Source: Propionibacteriaceae bacterium
GTDB taxonomy: Bacteria > Actinomycetota > Actinomycetes > Propionibacteriales > Propionibacteriaceae
NCBI GenBank assembly: GCA_017882685.1
Contig: JADGPA010000071.1
Coordinates: forward strand, 1-32,190
Reading direction: 5' to 3'
Length of the DNA stretch: 32,190 nt
Shown: positions 16,102 to 25,100 of the stretch, one piece after another
Numbering within the stretch: position 1 is the stretch's first letter
How the letters are laid out: every line of letters begins with the position of its first letter
Position numbers and translations under genes: made by a program
Notes under the pieces: model-generated
What the model saw: the letters and a program-made list of their open reading frames with translations, nothing else
What the model was told of the DNA's origin: nothing
Databases searched by the model: none

Positions 16102-17058
16102 TCAGAGGCGCGCCCGGTCGAGGATCGCCCGAGCGGTGCCCTCGTCGAGGACGAGGTCGGTTGCGACGCCTGCGCGCAGCGCACCGACGACAGCCGGAGC
16201 CCGTGACGGGTCAGCGACGACGCAGATCCGACGCGGCACCCGCTGCAGTTCCGCTGGCGTGAGGCCGGTGGCCCTGTCGTTGTGGGCGACATCGGCGTAG
16301 GACCCGTCCTCGCGCAGCAGTACCGTGCAGACGTCGCCGACCACACCGTCCGAGGCGAGCTGCCGCATGTCCGAGGCGTCCATGTACCCAGCGGTGTAGA
16401 CGTGGGAGGGGACCTTGCCCTCGAGGGAACCGACGCCGAATACCGCAAGGTCGAGCTTCTGGTGCAGCTTCAGCACGTTCTGCACCGACCGCTCACGCCA
16501 CATCGCCTGCTTGGTCGCCGCGTAGTCGAAGAACGCCGGCACCGGGAACAGCACGACGCGGGCATCGAAGGCGTCACCGATCGACTGCAGGATCTCGCCG
16601 ATGTAGGGAATGCCGGAGCTGCGCTGGTTGGCGCCGCCGTTGATCTGCACGACGGTCGAGCCCACCAGCGGACGCCGGCCGAGGTGCTTGACAACGTGGG
16701 AGAGGGTGACGCCCCAGGCGACGCCGATCAGCTGGTGGTCGTCCACCGCCTCGGTGAACAGGCGTCCGGCCAACCGGGCAACCTGGTCGAAGCGAACGTT
16801 CTCGTTCGCGTTCTCGCGCACCGACACCATGTGCACCCGGACGCCGAAATGGCGGCTCAGGGTGGACGCGATGGGCGACTGAGAACCGCTGTGGTCGGCG
16901 AGACTGATGCGCACCAGGCCCGAGTCCCGGGCGTCCTTCAGTAGTCGCGAAACCGAGGAGCGGGAGAGCCGCAACTGGTGCGCAATACTCTCCATCGTCT
17001 CACCCTGGATGTAGTAGCGGGAGGCCGCTTGGTACATGTCCTCGTAGCGCTCGTTCAA
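16102..17058 (-). CDS. SorC-family transcriptional regulator of the glycerol locus
   Basis: Predicted DNA-binding regulator of 318 aa. The N-terminal helix-turn-helix is seen in YYIQGETMESIAHQLRLSRSSVSRLLKDARDSGLVRI. The rest is a SorC-type (DeoR-like) sugar-phosphate binding domain, with the conserved GVAWGVTLSHVV, VQINGGANQ, FPVPAFF and FGVGSLEG segments. The position between glpABC and glpFK suggests it senses a glycerol-derived phosphate, which is inference. The start is taken as TTG 17058, with GGGAGAGG seven bases upstream; GTG 17079 and ATG 17037 are alternatives. A perfect palindrome at 17075-17088 just upstream is a likely autoregulatory operator. E. coli glp genes use a DeoR-type GlpR instead. 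Confidence 0.88.
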   Translation of the reverse strand: MNERYEDMYQAASRYYIQGETMESIAHQLRLSRSSVSRLLKDARDSGLVRISLADHSGSQSPIASTLSRHFGVRVHMVSVRENANENVRFDQVARLAGRLFTEAVDDHQLIGVAWGVTLSHVVKHLGRRPLVGSTVVQINGGANQRSSGIPYIGEILQSIGDAFDARVVLFPVPAFFDYAATKQAMWRERSVQNVLKLHQKLDLAVFGVGSLEGKVPSHVYTAGYMDASDMRQLASDGVVGDVCTVLLREDGSYADVAHNDRATGLTPAELQRVPRRICVVADPSRAPAVVGALRAGVATDLVLDEGTARAILDRARL

Positions 17059-17074
17059 CCTTGCACCTCTCCCT

Positions 17075-17088
17075 TGCACGTTCGTGCA
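17075..17088. promoter_or_regulatory. Candidate operator of the SorC-type regulator
   Basis: TGCACG-TT-CGTGCA is a perfect 6-2-6 inverted repeat located 17 bases upstream of the regulator start codon and at the left edge of the glpF leader. A further TTGCAC lies at 17061. The position suits autoregulation and possibly control of the divergent glpFK transcript. Confidence 0.5.
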
Positions 17089-17202
17089 CAGGTCTAGCGC
17101 ATGCGTTCAACCATAAGCAAGATGAGGACCTAACGGGACGGGGTGAGCGCGTCAGTGCGTCGTGCCCCCAACGTTACGGTTCAGCGGGTACGAAGGAGTC
17201 AG

Positions 17203-17355
17203 ATGAACCTCTCAACGGTTGGCGCGGGTGCGCGCACCGTCGGGGCTTTCGTATCGGAGATCAACGAAGAGACCGATCCCGCCGGCCATTGTTACCCCTC
17301 GCGTCCGTGCCTACGAGCCTCGGCGGACGCGACATCCAAGAGGAGGCTCCGGTGA
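17203..17355 (+). CDS. Small leader ORF 1 upstream of glpF (50 aa)
   Basis: ATG 17203 is preceded by AAGGAG (17193-17198) and opens a 50-codon frame starting MNLSTVGAG and ending SKRRLR. No domain, signal peptide or membrane segment is visible, and it has two cysteines (HCYPSRPC). A strong hairpin (17215-17240) lies only 12 bases into it. Its stop overlaps the start of the next small ORF as GTGA. It could be a leader peptide, a small protein or a decayed gene start; expression is unproven. Confidence 0.35.
   Translation: MNLSTVGAGARTVGAFVSEINEETDPAGHCYPSRPCLRASADATSKRRLR
17215..17240 (+). promoter_or_regulatory. Strong hairpin in the glpF leader
   Basis: ACGGT (17215-17219) pairs with ACCGT (17236-17240), and GCGCG (17222-17226) with CGCGC (17231-17235). 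This leaves a 2-base bulge and a GGTG loop: ten base pairs, nearly all G-C, just after the start codon of leader ORF 1. There is no U-run, so it may act on translation or RNA stability and not as a terminator. Confidence 0.5.
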
Positions 17356-17501
17356 ACCAGTTGGGCCACCGTCAGGTCAGCCGCACGCACAGCAGCGTTA
17401 CGGCTGTCTCCCAGTACACCTCTCCGGCGCACGACGCCCCTCGACGGGCGAGCGGGGCGCGGCACCCCGAACCGGTGTCTGTTCCAATCCATACCGTCTG
17501 A
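17352..17501 (+). CDS. Small leader ORF 2 upstream of glpF (49 aa)
   Basis: GTG 17352 has the strongest ribosome binding site in the region (AAGAGGAGG, 17338-17346, five-base spacing) and overlaps the stop of leader ORF 1. The 49 aa product begins MNQLGHRQVSRTHSS and ends VSVPIHTV; it is basic and histidine-rich and shows no known domain. A second hairpin (17435-17459) is within it. It ends 80 bases before glpF, whose own ribosome binding site is weak. Function unknown; it may be regulatory or a relic. Confidence 0.35.
   Translation: MNQLGHRQVSRTHSSVTAVSQYTSPAHDAPRRASGARHPEPVSVPIHTV
17435..17459 (+). promoter_or_regulatory. Second hairpin in the glpF leader
   Basis: CGCCCC (17435-17440) pairs with GGGGCG (17454-17459), and TCG with CGA inside, with a 2-base bulge (GC) on the 3' side and a five-base loop. 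The stem has nine base pairs and the same bulged shape as the first leader hairpin. No U-run follows. Confidence 0.4.
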
Positions 17502-17581
17502 CAAGACAACGATCACATCGCCTGCGTCCTCGGGACGCCCAAACTGACGCCCGACCTGGGTGTTAAGAAAGTGAGAATGAA

Positions 17582-18340
17582 GTGGGAGCTCTGTTCCTCT
17601 CTGAGCTTGTTGGCAGCGCGATGCTGCTCCTCCTCGGCTGCGGTGTTGTAGCCAATACCGCGTTGACGAAGTCCAAAGGCAACGGCACTGGGTTCCTCTT
17701 TGTGAACTGGGGCTGGGGTCTTGCGGTCTTCGCTGGCGTCCTCGTCTCCGCAAAGTCCGGCGCTCACATCAACCCGGCCGTGACCCTGGGGGTCGTAGCT
17801 CGGAACCTGACGATGGGCAAGGAGCCGCTCCCCGGAGGCTGGGGCACGGTTGCGATCTACATCATCGCTCAGCTGATCGGCGCCTTCATCGGCGCAGTCC
17901 TGTGCTGGCTTGCCTACAAGCAGCACTTCGACGAGGAGCCCGATGCGGCCACCAAGCTTGGTGTCTTCTCCACCGGTCCGGCCATTCGCAGCTACGGCTG
18001 GAACCTCCTCACCGAGATCATCGGCACCTTCGTGCTGGTCTTCGTGATCATTGCTGCCGGTGGCTGGGGCGACCCCGCTACCAAGGTCCCCGGCGGCCTC
18101 GGTTGGCTCGGCGCCCTCGGCGTTGCGCTACTGGTCGTCGGCATCGGCGCATCCCTCGGTGGTCCCACCGGGTACGCCATCAACCCTTCCCGTGACCTCG
18201 GTCCGCGCATTGCGCACTTCGTCCTGCCGATCAAGGGCAAGGGCGACTCGGACTGGGCTTACTCCTGGGTTCCGGTTGTCGGGCCGATCATCGGTGGCGT
18301 CCTCGCCGGCCTTACGGCTGGCCTCCTGCTGCCTGCTTGA
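17582..18340 (+). CDS. glpF: Glycerol facilitator (aquaglyceroporin GlpF)
   Basis: Membrane channel of the MIP family that lets glycerol diffuse in, 252 aa with six membrane helices. The two half-helix signatures are SGAHINPAVTLG, a normal NPA box, and GYAINPSRDLGPR, where the second box is NPS instead of NPA. The aspartate after NPSR is the mark of glycerol facilitators as opposed to water-only aquaporins. GTG 17582 is the only usable start, because the frame is closed by TAA at 17564; the ribosome binding site is weak. It lies 123 bases upstream of glpK, with two strong hairpins between them. Confidence 0.94.
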   Translation: MGALFLSELVGSAMLLLLGCGVVANTALTKSKGNGTGFLFVNWGWGLAVFAGVLVSAKSGAHINPAVTLGVVARNLTMGKEPLPGGWGTVAIYIIAQLIGAFIGAVLCWLAYKQHFDEEPDAATKLGVFSTGPAIRSYGWNLLTEIIGTFVLVFVIIAAGGWGDPATKVPGGLGWLGALGVALLVVGIGASLGGPTGYAINPSRDLGPRIAHFVLPIKGKGDSDWAYSWVPVVGPIIGGVLAGLTAGLLLPA

Positions 18341-18348
18341 CAGTGAAC

Positions 18349-18421
18349 GGGCGGGTGGGCTTTCGGCTCACCCGCCCCAGTAGCAAGAAGCGAGCGGGCC
18401 GGTTGCCGCCGACCCGCTCGC
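18349..18421 (+). terminator. Tandem hairpins between glpF and glpK
   Basis: The first hairpin pairs 18349-18360 with 18366-18377 (12 pairs including one G-U, loop TTTCG). The second pairs GCGAGCGGG (18390-18398) with CCCGCTCGC (18413-18421). Neither has a U-run. They could be an attenuating terminator, a 3' stabiliser for the glpF mRNA, or both, which would allow glpF and glpK to be expressed at different levels. Confidence 0.65.
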
Positions 18422-18463
18422 AACACTCATCATCCTTAAACAATGACGTGGAAGGAATTATCC

Positions 18464-19981
18464 ATGGCAGACAAGTACATCCTCGCGATTGACCAGGGAA
18501 CGACCAGTTCCCGCGCAATCGTCTTCAACCACGAAGGCCAGATCGTCTCCGTCGGGCAGAAGGAACACGAGCAGATTTTCCCGCGGGCCGGCTGGGTTGA
18601 GCACAACGCCATCGAGGTCTGGGACAACGTTCGCGAGGTCGTCGCCGAGGCTCTGGCCAAGGCCAGCCTGAACAAGGAAAACATCCAGGCAGTCGGTGTC
18701 ACCAACCAGCGTGAGACCACCCTCGTGTGGAACAAGGAGACCGGCGTTCCGGTCTACAACGCGATCGTTTGGCAGGACACCCGGACCGGCAAGATCATCG
18801 AGGAGCTCGGTGGCGGCGACCAGGACAAGTACAAGGCGCGCGTGGGCCTGCCCCTGGCGACCTACTTCTCCGGCCCGAAGGTCAAGTGGGTCCTCGACAA
18901 CGTCGAAGGCGCTCGCGCCGATGCCGAGGCCGGCAAGCTGGTCATGGGCAACATGGACACCTGGGTCATCTGGAACATCACCGGTGGCGTCAATGGCGGC
19001 GTGCATGTGACTGACGTCACCAACGCCTCCCGCACCATGCTGATGGACCTCAACACCCTCAGCTGGGACGCGGAGATCGCGGCCGACATGACCATTCCGA
19101 TGAGCATGCTGCCCGAGATCAAGTCGTCCTCGCAGGTGTACGGCTACTGCCGTGAAGAGGGCCTCCTCGGTGGCATCCCGGTCGCAGGCGACCTGGGCGA
19201 CCAGCAGGCTGCCACCTTCGGCCAGGCTGCATTCAAGGCGGGCATGGCGAAGAACACCTACGGCACCGGCTGCTTCATGATCATGAACACCGGCGAGGAG
19301 ATCGTTCCTTCCAAGAACGGCCTGCTCACCACCCTGTGCTACAAGATCGGCGACGACAAGCCGATCTACGCACTCGAGGGTTCGATCGCCGTCACCGGCT
19401 CCTTGGTGCAGTGGCTGCGCGACAACCTGAAGATGTTCTCCTCCGCTCCGGAGATCGAAGAGCTCGCCAACTCCGTCGACGACAACGGCGGCTGCTACGT
19501 CGTGCCGGCGTTCTCGGGCCTGTTCGCACCGTACTGGCGTGCAGACGCCCGCGGCGCGATCCTCGGCCTCACCCGCTACGTCAACCGTGGCCACATCGCC
19601 CGCGCCGTCCTGGAGGCAACCGCCTTCCAGACCCGCGAGGTCCTGGACGCCATGGAAGCCGATTCGGGCGTCAAGCTCGCCGAGCTCAAGGTCGACGGCG
19701 GCATGACGATGAACGACACCCTGATGCAGTTCCAGGCTGACCAGCTCGGCGTGCCCGTGGTGCGTCCGGTTGTTGCAGAGACCACCGCTCTCGGTGCGGC
19801 TTACGCCGCCGGCATTGCGACCGGTTACTGGAACGGCGAAGCGGACGTCATCGCCAACTGGGCAGAGGACAAGCGCTGGATCCCCAGTGCCGAGCAGGAC
19901 GAGCGCGCTCGCCTGTACCGTCAGTGGAAGAAGGCCGTCACGAAGACCTTCGACTGGGTCGACGCGGACGTCGAGGCCTGA
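18464..19981 (+). CDS. glpK: Glycerol kinase
   Basis: FGGY-family kinase that traps glycerol as sn-glycerol-3-phosphate using ATP, supplying the substrate of GlpABC; 505 aa, the exact family length. The N-terminal phosphate-binding loop is [13 protein letters not shown]. The glycerol-contacting segments include [19 protein letters not shown] and the catalytic aspartate in [29 protein letters not shown] and [17 protein letters not shown] are typical of the C-terminal domain. ATG 18464 has AAGGA seven bases upstream; an in-frame ATG at 18443 would add seven residues. Codon use is strongly biased to C-ending codons with AAG and AAC, suggesting high expression. Confidence 0.97.
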   Translation: MADKYILAIDQGTTSSRAIVFNHEGQIVSVGQKEHEQIFPRAGWVEHNAIEVWDNVREVVAEALAKASLNKENIQAVGVTNQRETTLVWNKETGVPVYNAIVWQDTRTGKIIEELGGGDQDKYKARVGLPLATYFSGPKVKWVLDNVEGARADAEAGKLVMGNMDTWVIWNITGGVNGGVHVTDVTNASRTMLMDLNTLSWDAEIAADMTIPMSMLPEIKSSSQVYGYCREEGLLGGIPVAGDLGDQQAATFGQAAFKAGMAKNTYGTGCFMIMNTGEEIVPSKNGLLTTLCYKIGDDKPIYALEGSIAVTGSLVQWLRDNLKMFSSAPEIEELANSVDDNGGCYVVPAFSGLFAPYWRADARGAILGLTRYVNRGHIARAVLEATAFQTREVLDAMEADSGVKLAELKVDGGMTMNDTLMQFQADQLGVPVVRPVVAETTALGAAYAAGIATGYWNGEADVIANWAEDKRWIPSAEQDERARLYRQWKKAVTKTFDWVDADVEA

Positions 19982-19993
19982 GCCTCACACCAA

Positions 19994-20029
19994 CGGCGCC
20001 GCCGGGATCTTGGGATCCCGGCGGCGTCG
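19994..20029. terminator. Strong hairpin terminator after glpK
   Basis: GCCGCCGGGATC (19998-20009) pairs perfectly with GATCCCGGCGGC (20014-20025) around a TTGG loop. Four more pairs, one of them G-U, extend the stem to 19994 and 20029. It begins 13 bases after the glpK stop. The long symmetrical stem could end transcription from both sides, as the protease gene converges here; there is no U-run. Confidence 0.8.
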
Positions 20030-20059
20030 CCGTGCTATCAGGACACGTTGGCCGGCGGG

Positions 20060-20802
20060 TCACTGGTAAGTGAACGTTGCGTACGCCGCTGCGGCGGAAG
20101 CGCCGGAGACGGTCAGCACGGTGACGTTCACGATTCCGGCAGCGTGAGCTGTGACCACCAGCTCGGTGGGGGAGACGACGGTGAGCGACTTACCGGTGGT
20201 CCTGTCGAACGTGACGGCCAGCGCACCGGAGAGGTTGGTGCCACGGATGGTGACCCGGGTGCCGCAGGCGACGCCGCCCGTTGCCGTGGAGACTCCCGTG
20301 ACTTGCGGCGCGGGGCGAGGTAGGTGTACGTCGCGGCGCTGGTGCCGTAGGAGCCGACCCCGCGGACGCTGACGCTGCCCGGGTTGTGCCCGGGGGCCTC
20401 AACGGTGATCGTCGTGGGCGTGACCTGCCAGACGGCTGCCTGGATGTCGCCGCCGAGGTGCCGAACGGCGTGGTCACGTGAATGTCGAACGTGCCGGCCC
20501 AGTGGGACGGGACGACGGCGCGCAGCTGGCCGTCCGAGAGCACCTCGAAGTGGGCCTCGACGTCGCCGAAGGACACAGCGGTTGCCGCGGAGAGGTTCTC
20601 ACCGGCGATGACGACGATGTCGCCGCCGACGGTCAGACCGGAGGCGGGCGAGACGCCGTCGCGACGATCTCGGTGTCGGACACGACCCGGAACACCGCAG
20701 GGACGGTGCCGAACCGGACGGCAACCGCGTCGCCCAGCTACTTCCTGCGGATCGTCACGGCTGCACCGCCTGCGGTGAGGCCGAGGGCCGGTGCGACCGA
20801 GG
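20060..20802 (-). pseudogene. Frameshifted IPT/TIG-repeat tail of the S8 protease
   Basis: Continuation of the subtilisin-like gene, readable only by changing frame several times. Pieces of at least three further IPT/TIG domains are seen in order: [19 protein letters not shown] then AVRFGTVPAVF; GVSPASGLTVGG then VSFGDVEAHFEV; VTPTTITVEAPGHN then YGTSAATYTYLAP; and QVTGVSTATGG then TYQ and a stop at 20060-20062. Breaks lie near 20815, 20740 (in-frame TAG), 20650, 20440 and 20305. Each piece remains good protein sequence, so the damage is recent, or the sequence contains errors in this GC-rich repetitive stretch. Confidence 0.7.
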
Positions 20803-22080
20803 TCACGATGGCGGCTTGTGATAGGACAGCAGGAGGTCGCGGTTCGAGCTCGACAGCGCCGTTGTGGCAAGGACCGTCGCGGCCTTCTCGCTGCGCAGCG
20901 CCGGGGCCTTGACGGTGAGCCGGGTGTCGGACTTCACCTTGAGCTTGGTCCCTGCGACACCGTCGAAGTACACCTTCTCCACAGCCAGCAGGCCGCGTCC
21001 GGTGATGGTCACGGTGGCCGTCGTGGTCAGCGGCAGGGAGCCGGGGCTGATCGAAGTGATGGTGGGGGCGATGTTCAGCAGCCGGTTGGGCGTGCCGGCC
21101 GGATTGCCGCTGATCGTGTTGCCAAGGCTGAGCTTCAGGATCTGCATGCCCACTTTCGCCGGCGACCATCTGTGGTGCCGGGCGAGGACCAGCGCGGCTG
21201 CCCCGGCCACGTGCGGGGAGGCCATCGAGGTACCCGAACGGAACACCGCGCTGTTCCCGGTGCTGTCGGCGGCGGCGATGTTCTCCCCCGGCGCATACAG
21301 GTCGACGCAGGACCCGTAGTTGGAGCCGAAGACCTGGTTGTCGGACTCGTCCGACGCTGCGACGGTGAGGGCATTCTTCACCGAACCCGGGGACGAGCTG
21401 CAGGCGCTGGCGTTGTTGTTGCCTGCGGCCACCACAACGGTGACACCGTCGGCGATCAGGCGCTTGATGGCTTCGTTCTCTGCCCGGCTGTACGCCCCGG
21501 AAAGGCTGAGGTTGGCCACGGCCGGCGTGCCATGCCTGTGCTGGGACACCACCCAGTCGACGGCCCTGGCAGTGTTGAAGGCGTCGCCGTTGCCGTCGCA
21601 GTCGAGGACGCGCACCGGCACGACAGTGACGCGTTTCGCCACGCCGTAGGTTGTGCCGCCGATGATACCCGCAACATGGGTGCCGTGCCCGTTGCAGTCG
21701 GCGGTACCGAGGCCGTCGTCGACGAACGATTTGCCCTTCGCGACCCGGCCCAACAGGTCGGGGTTGGCGGGGTTGATGCCGGTGTCGAGCACGTAGACCT
21801 TGACGCCCGACCCGGTGTGTTCCGCGGTGAACCGTCCATCCAGCGGCAGGGCGGACTGGTCGATGCGGTCGAGCCCCCAGGGGGCGTCGGACTCGGTGGC
21901 GGCCGCGCGCACGGGCACGTTCTGTTCACCCGGGGCGACGTCGATGTTCGCAGGGATGGTTGCAGCCGGGACGGAGGGGGTGGCCGGCCAGGCTGCCGCG
22001 GCGGTCGGTGCGGAGGGCAGAGCCACGGCGAATGCCAGGCATGCCCCAATACCAAGCGCGGTCAAGCGCAGTTTTCTCAT
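20803..22080 (-). CDS. Secreted subtilisin-like (S8) serine protease, C-terminally truncated
   Basis: A 425 aa exported protease with a Sec signal peptide (about 1-29, ending TAAAA). The proteinase K-like catalytic domain begins at PWGLDRID (67-74). The triad is Asp99 (VYVLDTGIN), His132 (NGHGTHVAG) and Ser285 ([12 protein letters not shown]), with the oxyanion Asn221 (VVVAAGNNN). Only about 35 residues separate the signal peptide from the mature-like start, so the usual I9 chaperone propeptide is missing. After the catalytic domain comes one IPT/TIG domain ([13 protein letters not shown]), and the frame then ends at 20803 by a frameshift. The ancestral protein would have continued through several more IPT domains to 20060. 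The start is ATG 22080. The catalytic part may still be functional. Confidence 0.85.
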   Translation of the reverse strand: MRKLRLTALGIGACLAFAVALPSAPTAAAAWPATPSVPAATIPANIDVAPGEQNVPVRAAATESDAPWGLDRIDQSALPLDGRFTAEHTGSGVKVYVLDTGINPANPDLLGRVAKGKSFVDDGLGTADCNGHGTHVAGIIGGTTYGVAKRVTVVPVRVLDCDGNGDAFNTARAVDWVVSQHRHGTPAVANLSLSGAYSRAENEAIKRLIADGVTVVVAAGNNNASACSSSPGSVKNALTVAASDESDNQVFGSNYGSCVDLYAPGENIAAADSTGNSAVFRSGTSMASPHVAGAAALVLARHHRWSPAKVGMQILKLSLGNTISGNPAGTPNRLLNIAPTITSISPGSLPLTTTATVTITGRGLLAVEKVYFDGVAGTKLKVKSDTRLTVKAPALRSEKAATVLATTALSSSNRDLLLSYHKPPS

Positions 22081-22182
22081 GCTCCCCCGAGCCTTCCCCC
22101 GAAAACTAGTTCGAGCTTAGGCGATAGACGCAGTGGAGTCTCCTTCGGATTCAGTTCAGGGTGTACGAACTTTTGCCTCGGG

Positions 22183-25100
22183 TCAGGCGCCGTGGACGGT
22201 GACCTCTGCGATTCCGCTGCGGAAGTAGCCGTCGCCCATGGGCGCAAGGGAGGTGAAGTAGACCAGCACGTAGCGGGTCTCCTGCGCTTGGGGCAGCTCG
22301 ATCCCGAACCGTCCGGAGGCGTCCTCCCTGCCGGTGAGCTTCGTCCACTGGTCGATCGACTTCATGGGCGCTGCGTCGGTCATGGCTTTCGGGGTCCGCA
22401 GTTCAACGCTGGTGCCGGAGCCGTCGAGCTGCAGGTCCACGCCAGTCACGTGCCGCACCGCGCCGAGGTCGAGCACGAGCCCGACGCCGGGCTTGATGCC
22501 GCCCATGGTCGGCAGCTTCTTGTACCGCTCGGTACGCCATAGCGTCGATGGATCGCCGTCGATCGCGAGCTTCGCCTGCTTGGGGTTCTCTGCACCGCCG
22601 CCACCGTCGGCCTTGGGGTCGAAGTCGGTCGCCTTGGTGACCAACAGGGCGCCGGCGGCTGCCGGCGACGGCGAGGCCGGGCGGACGGACCAGAAGGCGG
22701 CGATGAGCCCGACGACCACCAGCAGCGCGATGCCACCGATGATGACCGGCCGGCGCGGGAGGCTCAGGTGGGGGAGCTGGAACGGTGGCCGGGCCAACTC
22801 GACGGCCTCCGGGGCTGCGTCCACCGCGGGAGCGGCGGCCGGCGGCGGCACCGGCGTGAAGGAGTCGCCGTGGCTGAGCGCAGCGTCGACGAACGGCTGG
22901 GTCTCGTCGCCCGGATCATCGTCGTCGTCCACCGGCACGGACGCGGTGTAGCGGCTGGCGGCCGGGGTGGGCATCGGGGGGGCGACGGTGGAGACCGGGG
23001 GCGGTGGCGCGGTGTCGGGGTCGACGGTGGGGTGCAAGCGTGCGCGCAGGTCGTGGGATGCGCTCATCGGCCCCAGCACGAGGGACAGCTGTGTGGTGAC
23101 GTCCTGGGCGGTGGTCAGCCGGGTGGCATGGGCCTGCGGAACCGGGGAGAGGATGCGGTCGACCACCTGGTCGACGGCGGGAGCGACTCCGCTGCGCACG
23201 CGGCTGGGCAGCACCCAGTGCCCCTCGACGACCGGGGCCGCGGCAAGGCCGTAGCGCTCGCCGCCGGGCCAGCGGGCGACGAGGCAGGCGTACATCAGCT
23301 GGCCAAGGGCGCGGACATCGGCGGCCTCGCCGTTGAGGTGGCTGTCGGCGGCCTGGTTGGCCTCGTTGACGCCGAAGCCGACGACCTTCACGTTGCCGGA
23401 GGCCGTGACAAGCAGCGTCGCGGGACTGAGGTGGCGGTGGTACAGGCCCTGGGCGTGCAGCTCGACAAGGGCGTCGGCAACCTCGCGTACCACCCAGGCG
23501 GTCTCCACGCCGGTCAGCGGTCCGGTGCGCAGCACCTTCTCCAGCGTCTGGCCTGCGGCGTATTCGTACACCAGGTAGGGCTCGGTGCCGGGCTCGGAGT
23601 CGACGACATCGAGGACGCGCAGGAACCGTGAGTCGGTGGCCAGCGCAGCGTCCCGTCCCAGCCGGAGCACTTCCGCGGTGCGCGGATCGGCGCCGTCGAG
23701 CAGGTGCACGAGGACGGCGCGGCCGAGAGTGATGTCGTGGGCCCGCCAGGTCTGCGTCCGGTCACGGAAGGCGAGCTGCTCCTCCAGCCTGAAACGTTCA
23801 CCCAGCACGCGGCCTGTGGTGACCTGGGCCTCCGGGGTGCCGGCGACCGGCGGTTCGGGGAAGTCGAGCACCTCCGCCGGCAGCACGTCCGGCGCGGTGA
23901 CCGGCACGAAGACACCGGTGCCATCGGGGTCGGGGTTCAGCTCGTTGGCCCGCCGGTCGCCGTCGGCGTCGGCGTCGGCGTCCGACTCGTCGATGATCGC
24001 TTCGACCGGGTCGCTGTCGGTCTTGCGCGGGCGACGCAGCACGTCCAGCAGCGACGTGGTCTCCGGGATGCCCAGCCGCTTGGCAGTGAAGAAGAACACC
24101 AGCACGGCGAGCACTCCGGCCAGTGCCAGCCCGAGGGCCCGCAGCAGGAAGCTCGGGTAACGCTCGAACCACCAGGTGATCACCCAGGCCAGCACCCCGG
24201 CGGGGACGGAGGCGACCAGCAGCCTGCCGAGGTGCTGCATGGTGTCGCTGGTGGGCAGCTCGGGAAGGCGCTTGCGCAGCGAACGGTGCGTGACAACAGC
24301 ACCGATGAAGTAGGACGCAGAGTAGGACAGTGCAAGCCGGGCTGCGACCGTGCCCGGATCGTTCCACGACAGCACGAAGGCCACAGCCAGCAGGGCGTTG
24401 GCGACGCTGATCCAGATCTGCAACAGGAAAGGCGTCCTGGTGTTGTCCATGGCGAAGTACGCCCGCAGGTAGAGGTACTGGACGGTGAACGGGATCAGGC
24501 CGACGGCGAAGGCGACTAGCGCCCAGGCGATGAAGATGTAGTCGTCGGCGCCACTGCCGTTGCCGAAGATCAGCCGGGTGATCGGTTCGGCAAGAGCCGC
24601 CAGGCCGACGGCTGCCGGCACGAGAAAGGTGGTGGCCAGGCGCAGCGCACGGGAGGTTTCCGCCGCTACTCCGACACGGTCGCCGGCGAGTGCGAATCGG
24701 GAGGCCGAGGGCAGCATGGCCGTCGCCAGCGACACCGTCAGCAGCGAGTGGGGCAGAATCCAGATCAGGTACGCGTTTCCGTACACGGTCCAGCCCCCAC
24801 CGACGGCCTTGGCGCCGGCGCCGGCAGCCGGGGCGGCGGCGGTTGCCAGTTGGGACACCACCACCTGCGCGATGGAGGTGAGGGCGACGTAGCCCACCAT
24901 CCACTTGGCGACGTGGAACGTTCGGCCGAGTCCGGTGCCCTTCAGGTCGAAGCGTGGCCGGTAGCTGACACCGGCCCGCTTGAGGAAGGGCAGAAGCACG
25001 AGGGTCTGCACGATGATGCCCACCGTGGAACCCAGGGCGAGCAGCCACGCCTGCTGATCGGTGAACGGCTTGCCGGTGAGGGCGCTCTGGCTGCCCCAGA

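Noticed and set aside
23960-23995. Repeated GTCGGC triplet pairs in murJ
   Set aside because: They encode the Asp-Ala repeats of the acidic linker; ordinary low-complexity coding sequence and not a DNA element.
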